Below, one piece after another: positions 45,600-57,400 of a stretch of 64,000 nucleotides of DNA (the first letter of the stretch is position 1; each line of letters starts with the position of its first letter). Position numbers and translations under genes: made by a program. The notes beneath the pieces were generated by a model. It did not search any database. It was not told where the DNA came from and saw only the letters and a list, made by a program, of their open reading frames with translations. The stretch comes from Vitis vinifera (taxonomy: Eukaryota > Streptophyta > Magnoliopsida > Vitales > Vitaceae), in assembly GCF_030704535.1 (NCBI RefSeq), contig NC_081810.1, forward strand, positions 7,140,501 through 7,204,500, in the 5' to 3' direction.

Positions 45600-46052
45600 T
45601 GTTAGAATAACTATGGACTCACATATATTAATAATTGTTTATGATTAAGCTATCTATACATATCTAATTTATATTTATTAAGTATGGGTCACCTTATGTA
45701 TAGAGCCCAAGTCACATGTGTCTTACATGATGGGCCTAAGACACATGTGGCCTAACAACCCAATGGGTATGGTCCCTAAGGCATAGAGGAAATTAATAAA
45801 AAGGAAAAGGAAATTGATTTTTGGTGTCTTTAGTTTTCTTTTCCAAAAATACAAAACGTTCCCTATCCTGCCTTCCATCACAAGAGAAAAAACAGAAATG
45901 TGGTTTCCTCCTCTATTGTCCTAGAAGAACCATATTTCTTCAAGACCGACAATGGATTTAGGTTTGTCTACATTCTCTAATCTAATCGACATGTTTTCTT
46001 TATGATTTAACATGAGATTTCTGGTTTTGGGTTGATATTGAAGTTTACAACA
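45600..46052 (+). repeat. Right LTR of the copia element (453 bp)
   Basis: Starts TGTTAGAATAACTATGG and ends GTTTACAACA, directly followed by the AGAAC target copy and the resumed UGT-A3 sequence. Confidence 0.93.
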
Positions 46053-46311
46053 AGAACAACAGCTAAATGTCTTTGGATTGGTGAAGGAATTGGGATTAGC
46101 AGTGGAGATGAGACTAGACCATAGACAACGTGGGGATGAAGTGGTAATAGCGGAAAAGATAGATGGTGCGATAAGATGTGTGATGAAGCATGATAGCATG
46201 GTGAGGAAGGTGAAAGAAGTGGGAGAGATGAGTAGGAGGGCTATGATGGAGGGTGGATCTTCCTCTAATTTCCTTGGACGGCTGATCACTGATATCATCC
46301 CCATTGACTAG

Positions 46312-46948
46312 TGTATCGCTTAATCTGATCACGTGGTTTTTCTCCTTAACTTGAGAATAAAAAAATGGTGTTCATTGTTAAATGGTTGAGTTGACTAGGT
46401 GTTGGGCGTTGCGAGACATGTACGAATGTGGTAATATAAATTAGGGGTGGATAGAATAAAAGATTGTGTCGTGCATGTTGAAATTACGAAATTGATTTGA
46501 ACGGATTAATATAAATATTTTTATTTCTTTGCCGACATTATCAAGAATAGAAAGTTATTTAGAATTTGTTTTGCTCTATATTCATAGTCCATTCCTGATT
46601 TTGATATTGATACCTCGACGAGAACAAGGAGCTATCATAATGGTTTCATCTTTGATTGTAGTTGATTACAAAGCTATGTTGGCATACGTCATCCAAAAAT
46701 CTTAATGACATACTTTGTGTGCATATGCATCTTCGTTGGTTATTTGATGCGCTTAAAAGTGTTTTAAGATTTTATTTTTTCAAATATTGTAGCATATGTG
46801 TTGGAAATTTCGTTTTCTCCGTTGGACGAAACGGTGTCGCACTGACCTGTTTTGAATAACAAAGATGATCTCCACCAAAAACCGGACCAGAGAAAATTAG
46901 TTAAAGGAAAAACGAAACGGTGGTTGGAACTTGGAACAAGGAGGATGC
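46312..46948 (+). promoter_or_regulatory. Upstream region of the intact PPR gene
   Basis: Between the UGT-A3 stop and the PPR ATG. Homologous to 25955-26714, and in part to 15000-15500, so it was duplicated with the genes. It presumably contains the PPR promoter; I see no decisive TATA box. Confidence 0.5.
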
Positions 46949-49180
46949 ATGGCAATCCCAAACCCCTGTCTCGTCTCTCTTCCACGTTCCCACTCCCTCC
47001 CAACCCCAAACCCTAACTCCATAACCCTCAATAACGACCGATATTTCGCCAACCACCCGACACTTTCACTCATCGACCAATGCTCCGAAACGAAACAGTT
47101 GAAGCAAATCCATGCCCAGATGCTCCGTACTGGTCTCTTCTTCGACCCCTTCTCCGCCAGTAGACTCATCACCGCCGCCGCTCTCTCTCCCTTCCCCAGC
47201 CTCGATTATGCCCAGCAAGTGTTCGACCAAATTCCCCACCCAAATCTCTACACTTGGAACACACTCATTCGCGCTTATGCTTCCAGTTCTAATCCCCATC
47301 AGAGCCTCTTAATCTTCTTACGAATGCTTCATCAATCTCCTGATTTTCCTGACAAATTCACTTTCCCTTTTCTGATCAAAGCCGCGTCGGAACTTGAGGA
47401 GTTGTTTACAGGGAAGGCTTTTCATGGAATGGTGATTAAGGTGTTGCTGGGTTCGGACGTCTTCATTCTTAATTCTCTGATTCATTTTTACGCCAAGTGT
47501 GGAGAGTTGGGTTTGGGGTATAGAGTTTTTGTGAATATACCTAGGAGGGATGTTGTTTCTTGGAATTCGATGATTACAGCTTTTGTGCAGGGGGGTTGTC
47601 CGGAGGAGGCATTGGAGTTGTTTCAGGAAATGGAGACGCAGAATGTGAAACCTAATGGCATAACAATGGTGGGGGTTTTGTCAGCTTGTGCCAAGAAGTC
47701 GGATTTTGAGTTTGGGAGGTGGGTGCATTCGTATATTGAGAGGAACAGGATTGGTGAGAGCTTGACTTTGAGTAATGCTATGCTTGATATGTATACAAAG
47801 TGTGGGAGTGTTGAGGATGCAAAAAGGTTGTTTGATAAGATGCCGGAGAAGGATATTGTCTCATGGACAACTATGCTCGTTGGGTATGCTAAAATAGGGG
47901 AGTATGATGCGGCTCAGGGTATTTTTGATGCAATGCCTAATCAAGATATTGCTGCATGGAATGCCCTCATATCTGCCTACGAACAGTGTGGTAAGCCAAA
48001 GGAGGCTTTGGAGCTTTTCCATGAATTGCAGCTGAGCAAAACTGCAAAACCTGATGAGGTCACTCTTGTTAGCACACTTTCGGCTTGTGCTCAGTTGGGA
48101 GCAATGGATTTAGGTGGATGGATCCATGTGTACATAAAGAAGCAGGGAATGAAGTTAAACTGCCATCTCACTACCTCACTTATTGACATGTACTGTAAGT
48201 GCGGGGATCTGCAGAAGGCACTCATGGTATTTCATTCAGTGGAAAGGAAAGATGTGTTTGTTTGGAGTGCCATGATTGCAGGTTTGGCAATGCATGGGCA
48301 TGGCAAGGATGCAATAGCTTTGTTTTCAAAAATGCAAGAGGATAAGGTCAAGCCCAATGCTGTGACTTTTACTAATATACTATGTGCTTGTAGCCATGTG
48401 GGATTAGTGGAGGAAGGCAGGACTTTCTTCAATCAAATGGAGCTAGTTTATGGGGTTTTGCCTGGAGTCAAGCATTATGCTTGTATGGTTGATATTCTTG
48501 GTCGAGCAGGCCTGTTGGAAGAAGCTGTGGAATTGATAGAGAAAATGCCAATGGCCCCAGCTGCTTCTGTATGGGGGGCCCTGCTTGGAGCCTGTACAAT
48601 TCATGAAAATGTAGTACTCGCTGAACAGGCTTGTAGCCAGCTGATTGAGTTAGAGCCTGGAAATCATGGAGCCTATGTACTCTTATCAAATATATATGCT
48701 AAAGCAGGGAAATGGGATAGAGTTTCTGGGTTAAGGAAGCTTATGAGGGATGTTGGACTGAAGAAAGAACCAGGTTGTAGCTCAATAGAGGTTGATGGTA
48801 TTGTTCATGAGTTTCTAGTGGGAGATAATTCCCATCCTTCAGCCAAGAAAATCTATGCGAAGCTGGATGAGATTGTGGCAAGATTAGAAACCATTGGATA
48901 TGTGCCAAACAAGTCCCACCTACTACAGCTTGTTGAAGAAGAAGATGTGAAAGAGCAGGCACTATTCCTTCACAGTGAGAAGTTAGCAATTGCTTTTGGG
49001 CTTATTAGTACAGGCCAATCTCAACCAATTCGAATTGTGAAGAATCTCCGAGTTTGTGGGGACTGCCACTCAGTTGCGAAGCTTGTGTCCAAGCTTTATG
49101 ATAGAGAGATTCTTTTGAGAGACCGGTATAGGTTCCACCATTTCAGAGAAGGGCATTGCTCATGTATGGATTATTGGTGA
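46949..49180 (+). CDS. OTP81: PLS-DYW pentatricopeptide protein, OTP81/QED1-like
   Basis: A 743-residue intronless protein co-linear with Arabidopsis At2g29760 (OTP81/QED1), a chloroplast C-to-U RNA editing factor (rps12 intron and other sites). A Pro/Ser-rich N-terminus suits a plastid transit peptide. PPR motifs start near [10 protein letters not shown] and run to about residue 540, with typical phrases such as [24 protein letters not shown] and [14 protein letters not shown]+ follow (VWGALLGAC to [12 protein letters not shown]), then the DYW deaminase domain. That domain has HSEKLA (H675, E677), CGDCHS (C703, C706), a CSC pair and a terminal DYW triplet, as MDYW. The start is ATG 46949; the frame continues upstream only without an ATG. 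It is the only undamaged copy among five in the cluster. Confidence 0.95.
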   Translation: MAIPNPCLVSLPRSHSLPTPNPNSITLNNDRYFANHPTLSLIDQCSETKQLKQIHAQMLRTGLFFDPFSASRLITAAALSPFPSLDYAQQVFDQIPHPNLYTWNTLIRAYASSSNPHQSLLIFLRMLHQSPDFPDKFTFPFLIKAASELEELFTGKAFHGMVIKVLLGSDVFILNSLIHFYAKCGELGLGYRVFVNIPRRDVVSWNSMITAFVQGGCPEEALELFQEMETQNVKPNGITMVGVLSACAKKSDFEFGRWVHSYIERNRIGESLTLSNAMLDMYTKCGSVEDAKRLFDKMPEKDIVSWTTMLVGYAKIGEYDAAQGIFDAMPNQDIAAWNALISAYEQCGKPKEALELFHELQLSKTAKPDEVTLVSTLSACAQLGAMDLGGWIHVYIKKQGMKLNCHLTTSLIDMYCKCGDLQKALMVFHSVERKDVFVWSAMIAGLAMHGHGKDAIALFSKMQEDKVKPNAVTFTNILCACSHVGLVEEGRTFFNQMELVYGVLPGVKHYACMVDILGRAGLLEEAVELIEKMPMAPAASVWGALLGACTIHENVVLAEQACSQLIELEPGNHGAYVLLSNIYAKAGKWDRVSGLRKLMRDVGLKKEPGCSSIEVDGIVHEFLVGDNSHPSAKKIYAKLDEIVARLETIGYVPNKSHLLQLVEEEDVKEQALFLHSEKLAIAFGLISTGQSQPIRIVKNLRVCGDCHSVAKLVSKLYDREILLRDRYRFHHFREGHCSCMDYW

Positions 49181-50129
49181 TTATGAAAGAATTATTCATC
49201 AAGAGTATGGATTGTTGTCGATTATGGAAGAATTAGTTATGAAGATTTCACCCAGTCCCATTATGATGTTACTAGTGCTCGGAAGAGTATTTACATTCGA
49301 GAAGCACCAAGAGCCCAAGTTCAGTTGAAGTCTTGGGGAACAATGGTATCCCATGTTTTCTATAAAGCTAAAGGTGAAAGGTATGATTCAAGCCTTCTCT
49401 TCCACTGGTGTCATCTGGAAGATTCTACCCTGAAGTCCTCCATTAAGCTTTAGATTGGTTGGTGGTTGGATGGTGACCCAAAGGAATACTAGGTCAAGCT
49501 AATTTTTGGAGGAGATGAGTTGTTGATTTAGTAACTCCTGTGTTGCGTCTTTTTTCCCATGAATTCTTTTCAAGAAGCACTTTATTAGAAGTGAAATGTC
49601 ATTTAACATGTCTTTTAACTTTTTCATGGTGTTTTCATTGCATAAAAGCTATTTTTAGTAAAAGAGATTTGTTGCACTTGAAAAGCCCTTTTTAGTAAAG
49701 TCGTCATCAGATGCTTTTGTAGAAGAAAAGTGGCACCAACACAAACGACCCTCACCAAATTTTGTGATTATGTGAATAACTTCATATGTTTGTTCATCAG
49801 CTTAGGAAATCCAGCAGGATAAAGGTAGGCCAACGCATTCTACTTCATGAGCAGGCTAGTAGCCAATTGGGGAATAGACAGAAGAAGAGGCTCCTCTAAT
49901 TGATGAAATCTTTTGGGATTGAATCAAAGAAAGCGGTTTCTGCTCATTAAGCTGACAAACAAGCCAAAAATGAGAACTAGTAGAAACGATTATACATGGC
50001 CAAAACTTTTTTCCTTTTCTCATTTTTTCTTTTTGATCAACCTAGCTTTCCAATAGCGAAAGAAATAATCGTTAATGAAAGAGGCAAATGAATGAGATCC
50101 TGTTCACAGGGAACTAGTCTTAAATTCTT
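49181..50129. other. Gene-free stretch between convergent PPR and kinase genes
   Basis: Contains the probable 3' untranslated regions of both convergent genes. No further gene is supported. Confidence 0.6.
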
Positions 50130-52407
50130 TCACCTAGGCAGCACCTGTGTAATGCTTACAGAACAGCTGCTTACACGGGTCGAAGTGACAAGGGGATTTA
50201 TCAGTTGCTTTCTTTTTGGTACCTCAGAAGAAGTCATCCATGAATGGCCAATCCCACCATCTGAATGCTTGTAGTAGCCTGGCCGTGTTAGCGCCATTGA
50301 ATCCGGGCTGACCTCTTTGGAGAGCATTTGCAGAACTTGCGTCATGGTGGGCCTCTGCCAAGACACCGCTTGGATGCACAGCAGTGCCACCTTGATGAAA
50401 CATGAAACCTCATCCTCAGGGTACTCAACCAGTTCTGGATCAACCATGTCCAACAGACTGTTGTCTTCCTTCAGTTTCCATGTCTGTATCATCAGCACCC
50501 CAACTCATCAGGCACTCAGGCATCATATATTGCTTAAAAACAACATAAATATGTATAGCTGGAGAGTGAATTCGGCAATCCCAATAGTTATAGGCTATGA
50601 AATCATATATCTTATGTCCCTGATTCACTCCATAGAATCAAATTAGTTTGGCTGAAGAGTTTAAAATTTTCCATTTGGTTGTATCATGTAAAACAGTTGA
50701 ATAAGACCAAAGCCCAGAAAATTTTTGTATCTGAAAGACTGAATCTCTACAGAAACAGAGAACGATGTCATCTGAAAAGGGTAAAGAAGAAAGTTTAACT
50801 TCTCATGGTTTTTTGGATAAGAATGGATACGTACCCATTCCACTAGGACCAGAAGATTCTCCCCAAATGCAGCCTTGCTACTACTTCTACCACTAATAAT
50901 TTCAAGCATGAGCACACCAAAACTGTAGACATCAGCCTTTTCTGTTAACCTTCCTGACAATGCATACTCCGGTGCCATGTATCCCCTGCATACAGATAGG
51001 AGATACATTACAGTAGGGGTAATACCAATAACAATAGTAAACAAATGGACATTGTTTCTCACTCCTATGGTGCATAGTATATGCTTACATGGTTCCTGCC
51101 ACTCTAGTACTAATGTGAGTGACATTTTCTGGAAAAAGTTTGGCCAGCCCAAAATCCCCAATTCTAGGATTAAGGTCCCCATCAAGAAGTATATTACTGG
51201 CCTTGATATCTCGGTGAATAATTCGGGGTTCGGCTTCCTCATGAAGAAATGCAAGGCCGTGAGCGGTGCTTGTACAGATTGCAGCCCTCTTAGGCCAATC
51301 TAAAACACTTCGTTTAGACTTCGAACCTGAAATAGCAGATGCTGTGCATAAGTTGGTTTAGCCTAATCTTGGAGTCCTCTCATTTTCTTAGGTAAAGGAC
51401 AAGGCAAAGACAACAAAGATTTTCTTAGGAGTTATTCAGCTCACAAACATAAGCATGTGTTAAATCATTGTCTTCAACAGACATTGAACCTTAAAATTCA
51501 AATTTTTCTGGGCTGTGAAAGTTAATGGACTTACTGAGTAAAGCACTTGAAAGACTTTTGTTCTCCAGATATTCATAGACCAGCATTCGACTACCACCCC
51601 CAACACAACAACCAATAAGTCGAACAAGGCATGGATGTTGTATATTTGAAATCATGTCAATCTCAGTTAAGAACTCCCTTTTTCCTTGCTTAGATTCAAC
51701 AGAGAGAGACTTCACAGCAACTTGAGTTCCATCCCTCAAAACTCCCTAAGAACATAAGCAAAAAAATACAGTAATTGAAGGACAAATCTTCATAGACAAT
51801 ACCAAAATTGTACCGACAGTGATTCCATTTCTGTTCTGATCGAGGCAAAAACATAGATATGAAGGATACAGAAAGATGATCAGCCTCACCCTATAAACAA
51901 TTCCAAAGCCACCTCTGCCTATTCGGTTAGATGGATGGAAGTTCCGTGTTGCTGATCTCAATGCATTATAGGAAAAGAGCCTCACATTTTTACCAGCAAT
52001 CTCTGCTTAAAAACAAATACACAAAAATGAAATAGCAACAATAATAAAACTAGGTGAACTGCTAGTGAGAACAAAATCAATGTCCAACAGTCCATAAAAT
52101 CTAAAGGAGCTTACTCCAACCAAGAAAACTAGAATGCGATGAATTGATGAATCATTTGCTAACTGGCATTAATTCTGAAAAATGTTATAAAACAATCTTG
52201 TTGCATAGTTACGGCAAGACTTCCCGAATTGGTGTAATCATTTTAGCTAAGAATGTGTCATTTGCAAACAAACCATGATGAAAATTCCAGTCACAATTTG
52301 GCCCAGAAGAGAAGTAAGATGAATTTCATACCTTCTGCTTCTTTCTGATGGTGATCACCATTCTTCATTTTACACAACTTCATCACACTGAAGGAGCTAA
52401 AATTCAT
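50130..52407 (-). CDS. Receptor-like cytoplasmic Ser/Thr kinase, At3g09010-like
   Basis: Six exons on the minus strand: 52407-52332, 52002-51890, 51745-51535, 51326-51089, 50985-50835 and 50483-50130. Every junction is GT-AG and phases agree, giving 380 residues, close to the 393 of At3g09010. Kinase landmarks: Gly-rich loop IGRGGFG (53-59), K75 in VAVK, E91, HRD 171-173, DFG 191-193, APE 217-219. It is an RD kinase with no signal peptide or membrane segment, so cytoplasmic. The N-terminus has a Cys (LCK) that could be acylated. The C-terminal tail is Ser/Thr-rich. It should phosphorylate Ser/Thr in signalling; the substrate is unknown. The first exon is inferred by splice phase and could be preceded by another. 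Confidence 0.9.
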
Positions 52408-54498
52408 TGCTATCCGATTACAGCTCTCTAGCTACCCCCCAAACCCTCAAAACATCTCTTCCTTCAAACGCCTTTTACATGGAGCAGTGAGGAAGTGTCG
52501 TAAAGACTGAAGAAACAAAAAGAGACGACTTTTCCAAAGGAAGAACAAGCCATAGAAGAAAAATCAAAAGCTAGTGTGATTATTCATACACAAGTAGACC
52601 GAGTCGGAAAGCTAGAAACTTACTGCAGGATGACTAAACGCCCACAAAAGATATCACATCAGCAAGAAAAGGAGAACATGCACGATTAGAAGTGTGAAAA
52701 CTGAACACGAGAAGCAAACCACGCATCACTGAAACCTTGAAAAAGGGAGAGCATGACGGAGACATTGCTAAAGGTAAATGTGATGATTTAAAGAAGGAAG
52801 AAGAGGATAAGGAGATAGGGATGATCATTGGTCTGAAATGAAGGCTCCAAAACCATCTGAAAATGAGCTGTCTTGGATAAGTTTCCTGCTAGGAGGGCTA
52901 AAAGTGCTTGACGCATGAACCCAAGTTGCTGGGACATCGATGATAAAAGACCAGTGATGGTGATGGAAGAGCCATAACGCTTCTCATGTTCATTAATGAG
53001 CTCTCATGTGAAAACGGTTAAAGGGTGAAGGACTTTACAGCGTAATTTTTGTTTTTGAAAAGACGTTTGGACTGGCTGCAAAGACCTTGATTTCCCTTTC
53101 AGTGGTTGAGCAGTTCAACAGATAACCAATTAGTTTTATCATGAAAAATTGGTACCAAAACTGTACCACTACCTTTATTCTGGTGTCATCTATTAGAATG
53201 ATTTATGTTAAAAGGATCACAAGTGTTGAAGGGTATCTTCATCTTTGTTGAAGGCCGATGTTCTCTCCTGAGTTCATGCATGACCCCATATTGATCCTTA
53301 ATACAGTGTATGATCAGCTGGCTCCCTTGAGTCAAGTGGATAGGTTTAGTACGAAAAAGTAAGGAGTTGGGTAGAGAAGTTTTGGACATTCTTTGAAGCA
53401 AAGCAAAATTACTCAAAAAAGAGGACACAGAAGACTCATCACCATGCAACATGAGTTGGCTCAGACAAGGACACAACAGCTTGGGTCAGTGTCAGCGTAT
53501 GATAAAATGTCTTTTGTTATAGTTTATCATAGGATGGCACTCTGTGCAAGACAGACCAGTGACCATTTCAAATCAAAATTGGAGTTAGATCAGCTAACTT
53601 GATCTTCCAGGAAGATTCAATCTATAAGTTGTAAGGCAATGAATGAGGCATATGATACCACCCTGAGCCACATCCAATGACAACTTACAACCATTGAAGC
53701 CTCTTTGAAGTTGAATCAAGAGGATTTTGAGACGCTAGATGAAGAATTCAAAGCTTTGGGCCAATGAATTGGGGATACCAAATTGTGGGGGTGATTTCTA
53801 AGTGTGATTGAACACATTAATTTGGGACACCAGAGTCTGGTAACTTTTAAAGGTGAATGGTGATGGATCGAGGGGTTATAGTTGTATAGCCGTTATAAGG
53901 CATGCAAATAAGGCTACTATTCAAGACCCTGACACCTTAGGTCCTCATTAAGGAATAAGATCATATAGACTAGAAGCCCAAGGTTGCTTAAGGCCTGGGC
54001 CCAGTCATGGTCCACTTTACATTCCCGGGGTCTCAGCACAAAGGGTCATGATGCCCTGTAGCCTATTGCCTCTGGCGTTAGCTCTCCAGGCTTGTCGCTG
54101 AAAAGGTACCTCATTGTCCAACAACATAACATGGAACCCAAATGTTCCATGGTTGATAAAAGAAAAATTGATATTTTCACTTAGTTTTCATACAGAACTG
54201 CACTTAAAGCGTACATCAATTAATAATGAAAATATCCACAAAACATTGTGATGAGGACACACCTCTATAGGTAGTAAATGTCAGTGAAGCTGAACCATGG
54301 TTGCTGGTTAATCATTTCCAAACAAAATAAGGAGCCTTGGGCAACCAAAAAGGTTCACATGCTTCACGACAGGATGAAGATAATCATGGTGCACACAAGT
54401 GCTTCCCAGCAAACTAACAGCTTCTGCTTCCAAGACCAGAGAGGATCCTATCTATGTGAGTTTCTCTCAGGAATGTTATGGCTGTTTTATGCGGATGA
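52408..54498. other. Gene-free stretch between kinase and RRM/CCCH genes
   Basis: The first 500 bp is probably kinase 5' untranslated or promoter DNA. At about 53.6-53.77 kb one frame reads a decayed, helix-like segment (TIEASLKLNQEDF, ETLDEEFKALGQ) interrupted by stops. This looks like a dead coiled-coil coding piece of unknown origin. At 53.86-54.13 kb there is a GC-richer, LTR-like stretch. Nothing can be named. Confidence 0.45.
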
Positions 54499-57400
54499 TC
54501 ATCTCTCTCTATGACGATGGGAAGCAGTATCTCTGCTATGGCCTGACCGCTTGTCCCCTCTCTCATCTCGGGGGTCTTCTCTTAGATACGATTCTGACTC
54601 GTGTCTTCTTGATTGCTTTTCCTCCCTTCTATCATGATCTTCTTTTGGCTTTGATTCCAACTCATGCCTTCTTGATCTCTTTTCCTCCCTCCTATCATGA
54701 TCTTCTCTTGGATTTGACTCAAATTCAGACCTTCTGGACCTTCTCTCAGTAGCTCGCCTATCCCGGTCTTCTTCCTTCCTATCATCTTCTCTCGGATTCG
54801 ACTCAAAATCATGCCTTCTGGACCTTCTTTCAGTAGCTCTAATATCCTGGTCTTCCCCCCTCCTATCATGATCTTCACTTGGATTTGAATCATGCCTTCT
54901 GGACCTTCTTTCAGTAGCTCTAATATCCTGGTCTTCCCCCCTCCTATCATGATCTTCACCTGGATTTGAATCAGGCCTTCCAGACCTCCTCTCAGTAGTT
55001 CGCCTATCCTGGTCTTCCTTGTAATTCAATTCCTTCTCCTTCTGTTCCATTTGTCTCTCAAGACCTCTGCCATCTTGGTCTCTTATATCCAATTCACTTC
55101 TTCTATGATGGCTTTCTCTTCCCCCCTCACTGCCCTTTGTTCGGGAACTTCTTGCATCCTTATTGCCAAATCTATGCCCTTCTCCAACTGTAGGCTCATG
55201 AACACGATTTGTTGGTATGCTGTTAGGTCTTCCATCACTCTTTGTTGAACCCTGAAACTTGTCATGTCCCCACCTGGAACTTTTATCCTCTGAACCCCAA
55301 CCAGTGTTTGAAGCTCTCTGGATTTACAAAACAAAAGGCATGGATAAGCACCTTCAGAGACTATAGAGCAGCCAATACACAGTTCAATTTTTGAATTGCA
55401 TCATACAAAGAAATAAACTGAGAATAACAGACTGCATGAAGATAAGGAATCCTGAGAAAAAAAAAAAAGGGAAAGAAAATTCAGAGATAGGAGAGTCAGA
55501 ACAAAAAAACAAATGGAAAAAAAAAAGGAAAGAAAAAGGAAAAAAGAAAAAAGAAAAAAGAAAAAGAAACCAAATGAAACAAAAATAACAAAGAAAAAAA
55601 TCTAGCTTCAAATAATATACGAAATCACATCTGTCTTCCTGTATGATTATTCATGATCCAACTCATCAAACTAAATCATTCAATCTGAAGGGTAGCATTT
55701 TGAATGAGCCATAATTCACAAATTGTGAGCATTCTCAAGTACAATGCATTTCAGTTTTCTTGACAGCAACCATGAACTTTTGGGGTTGTGGATAGTGCAA
55801 CGAGCCAGAACAAGTCTAATCACCTCAAGTTATCTTGTTCAAGCAGAAACCAACATAGTGTTGGTTTCAACACACCATTTTTCAAATCAAGCTGAACTGC
55901 AGTACAACTCCACATTACAAGCCAATCATAGTAAAGTTGAAACCAAGCTTTTGGTCTTCATAAACATCCCATGATCCCCCAGCTTATATTATAAAATATG
56001 GATTGTTCTAGTTAGGAATTAATCAAATCCACACCAACTTTTTGACTCCACAACAAATTAGTGCTTAACCACTAAAAGGTCCAGATCAATGGGTACCTGG
56101 GATACTAGTAAAGTCAAACACAACTTAGGTGACACAACTGGTTGTGTTTAACATCACATGCTGATTGTTTAACAATCAACCAATACTGAGGGGTATCAAC
56201 CAAGGACTATGGGATTCAACAGGATGTGTAGTCCAATGCAAGAACCAAGTACAACACAAGTTCACAGAATGTATTCACAATCCTGCTTCAAGCAATTAGC
56301 GTCAGAAAACACAACAGTAAAAAGCATCAATAGAGATAATTGAGTTCCTTCAATGTTATGGATAATCTAACATCTTAGTTTATATAAAAAATGAGATCAA
56401 ATGGAATCCTTCCAAAATCCCAAACATGATGCAACACACGATACCACATTTCTGCATCAGAAACCTTCTGGCAGGAAACTGGATCAATCTCCATAACATG
56501 GTCTGAAACTCCCATCCCCTCAACCTAGTTATGAAATTTCCATGTTCACTACCCTTCTAAACTACTTAAAGCAGACTAGACAAACATAATTGGGAGGATC
56601 AGGAAACATAATTTTTTTTTTTTGATAGGTAAAGATAAATAGTATATATAGAAAAGAGGAGACGCCAAAAATAGCGCCTTCAAAGTAAACAAGAAGTATA
56701 CAGTAAAAGCCTAAAGGCTCAACCCAGAGGGAAAAGGAAAGAAGCAAAAAACGTTACATGTACTTACTTTGAGCCTAACCAATCAATGAAGTTAACAAGA
56801 GAATTAGGACTCATAACTATAGACACCTTAAACCAAGACCACAAATTACATACAAAAAAAGGTTTTCAATCTTTGGATCAATAACTCTTCATTGTCAAAC
56901 GCTAACAAGTTCCTTTCCAGGAAACATAATAGTCAAAAAACAGCAATAGAGATAATTGAGTTCCTTCAATATGATGCATGATCTAACATCTTCCTTTATA
57001 TTAAAATGAGTTCAAATTGAATCCCTCCAAAATCCCAACATGGTACGGTACACAATACCACATTTCTGCATCCCTTGTCTGACAGTAAACTGGATCATTC
57101 TCTATACCATGGTCTGAAAACTCCCATCCCCTCAACCTAGTTATGAAATTTCCTCATTCATTTCCCTTGTGAACTGCATAAAGTGGACTAAATGCACACA
57201 AGCACAAATATTTTCAACAATATATATACTTGAGGAACTAACTCTTGGTCTGTGCAACAAATAGGTCTTGTGATGAATTTGTCACAAATCAAATACACAT
57301 TTACCTCCAATCCTTGCAAAACCAACCTCCATGATTTCGACAACCATGAAAAGGTTAAATCCTGTGCAGCAGGACAAATTTCATCATATTTTTCTATGAA

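Larger units (their letters stand above)
39554..46052 (+). mobile_element. Ty1/copia LTR retrotransposon, 6.5 kb
   Basis: A fossil with both LTRs and a 5-bp target duplication AGAAC (39549-39553 and 46053-46057). A primer-binding site, GTGGTATCAAAGCC, follows the left LTR and a purine-rich tract precedes the right one. Parts in order: gag with a zinc knuckle near 41.85 kb, protease near 41.98 kb, integrase region 42.4-43.1 kb, reverse transcriptase 43.6-44.2 kb, RNase H 44.6-44.85 kb. Integrase before reverse transcriptase defines copia. The coding region is broken, roughly ten times. The LTRs differ at about 25 of some 450 aligned positions, suggesting an age of about 2-4 million years at commonly used plant rates. 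Confidence 0.95.
38339..46311 (+). pseudogene. UGT-A3 pseudogene, split by a copia element
   Basis: The left part (38339-39553) and right part (46053-46311) together cover an A-type UGT. They are interrupted inside the codons just after the PSPG box by the element at 39554-46052. The gene was disabled independently: its ATG is now ATA, one or more bases are gained near 38440 in the early coding region, a deletion lies near 39310, and Cys in HCGWNS became Tyr (SHYGWNS). A C run in the middle of the gene has grown to 27. The retained leader (38282-38338) and 3' flank place it as the third A-type copy, immediately before the intact PPR gene. Confidence 0.93.

Noticed and set aside
46931-46948. 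Upstream start for the PPR gene
   Set aside because: The frame continues upstream only through a TTG codon. ATG 46949 is the first real start and agrees with the pseudogene copy.
13146-49180. Metabolic gene cluster linking UGT and PPR functions
   Set aside because: The PPR protein is an organelle RNA-editing factor with no role in the UGT reaction. Shared duplicated flanks explain the linkage.
53186-53770. Possible gene in the kinase-RRM interval
   Set aside because: The short frames match nothing, and the coiled-coil-like stretch is interrupted by stops.
54399-54752. Plus-strand protein near 54.5 kb
   Set aside because: It is the reverse-frame shadow of the repetitive exon 4 of the RRM/CCCH gene.
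55391-55588. Lysine-rich small protein
   Set aside because: It is a translation of the purine-rich tract within intron 3 of the RRM/CCCH gene.
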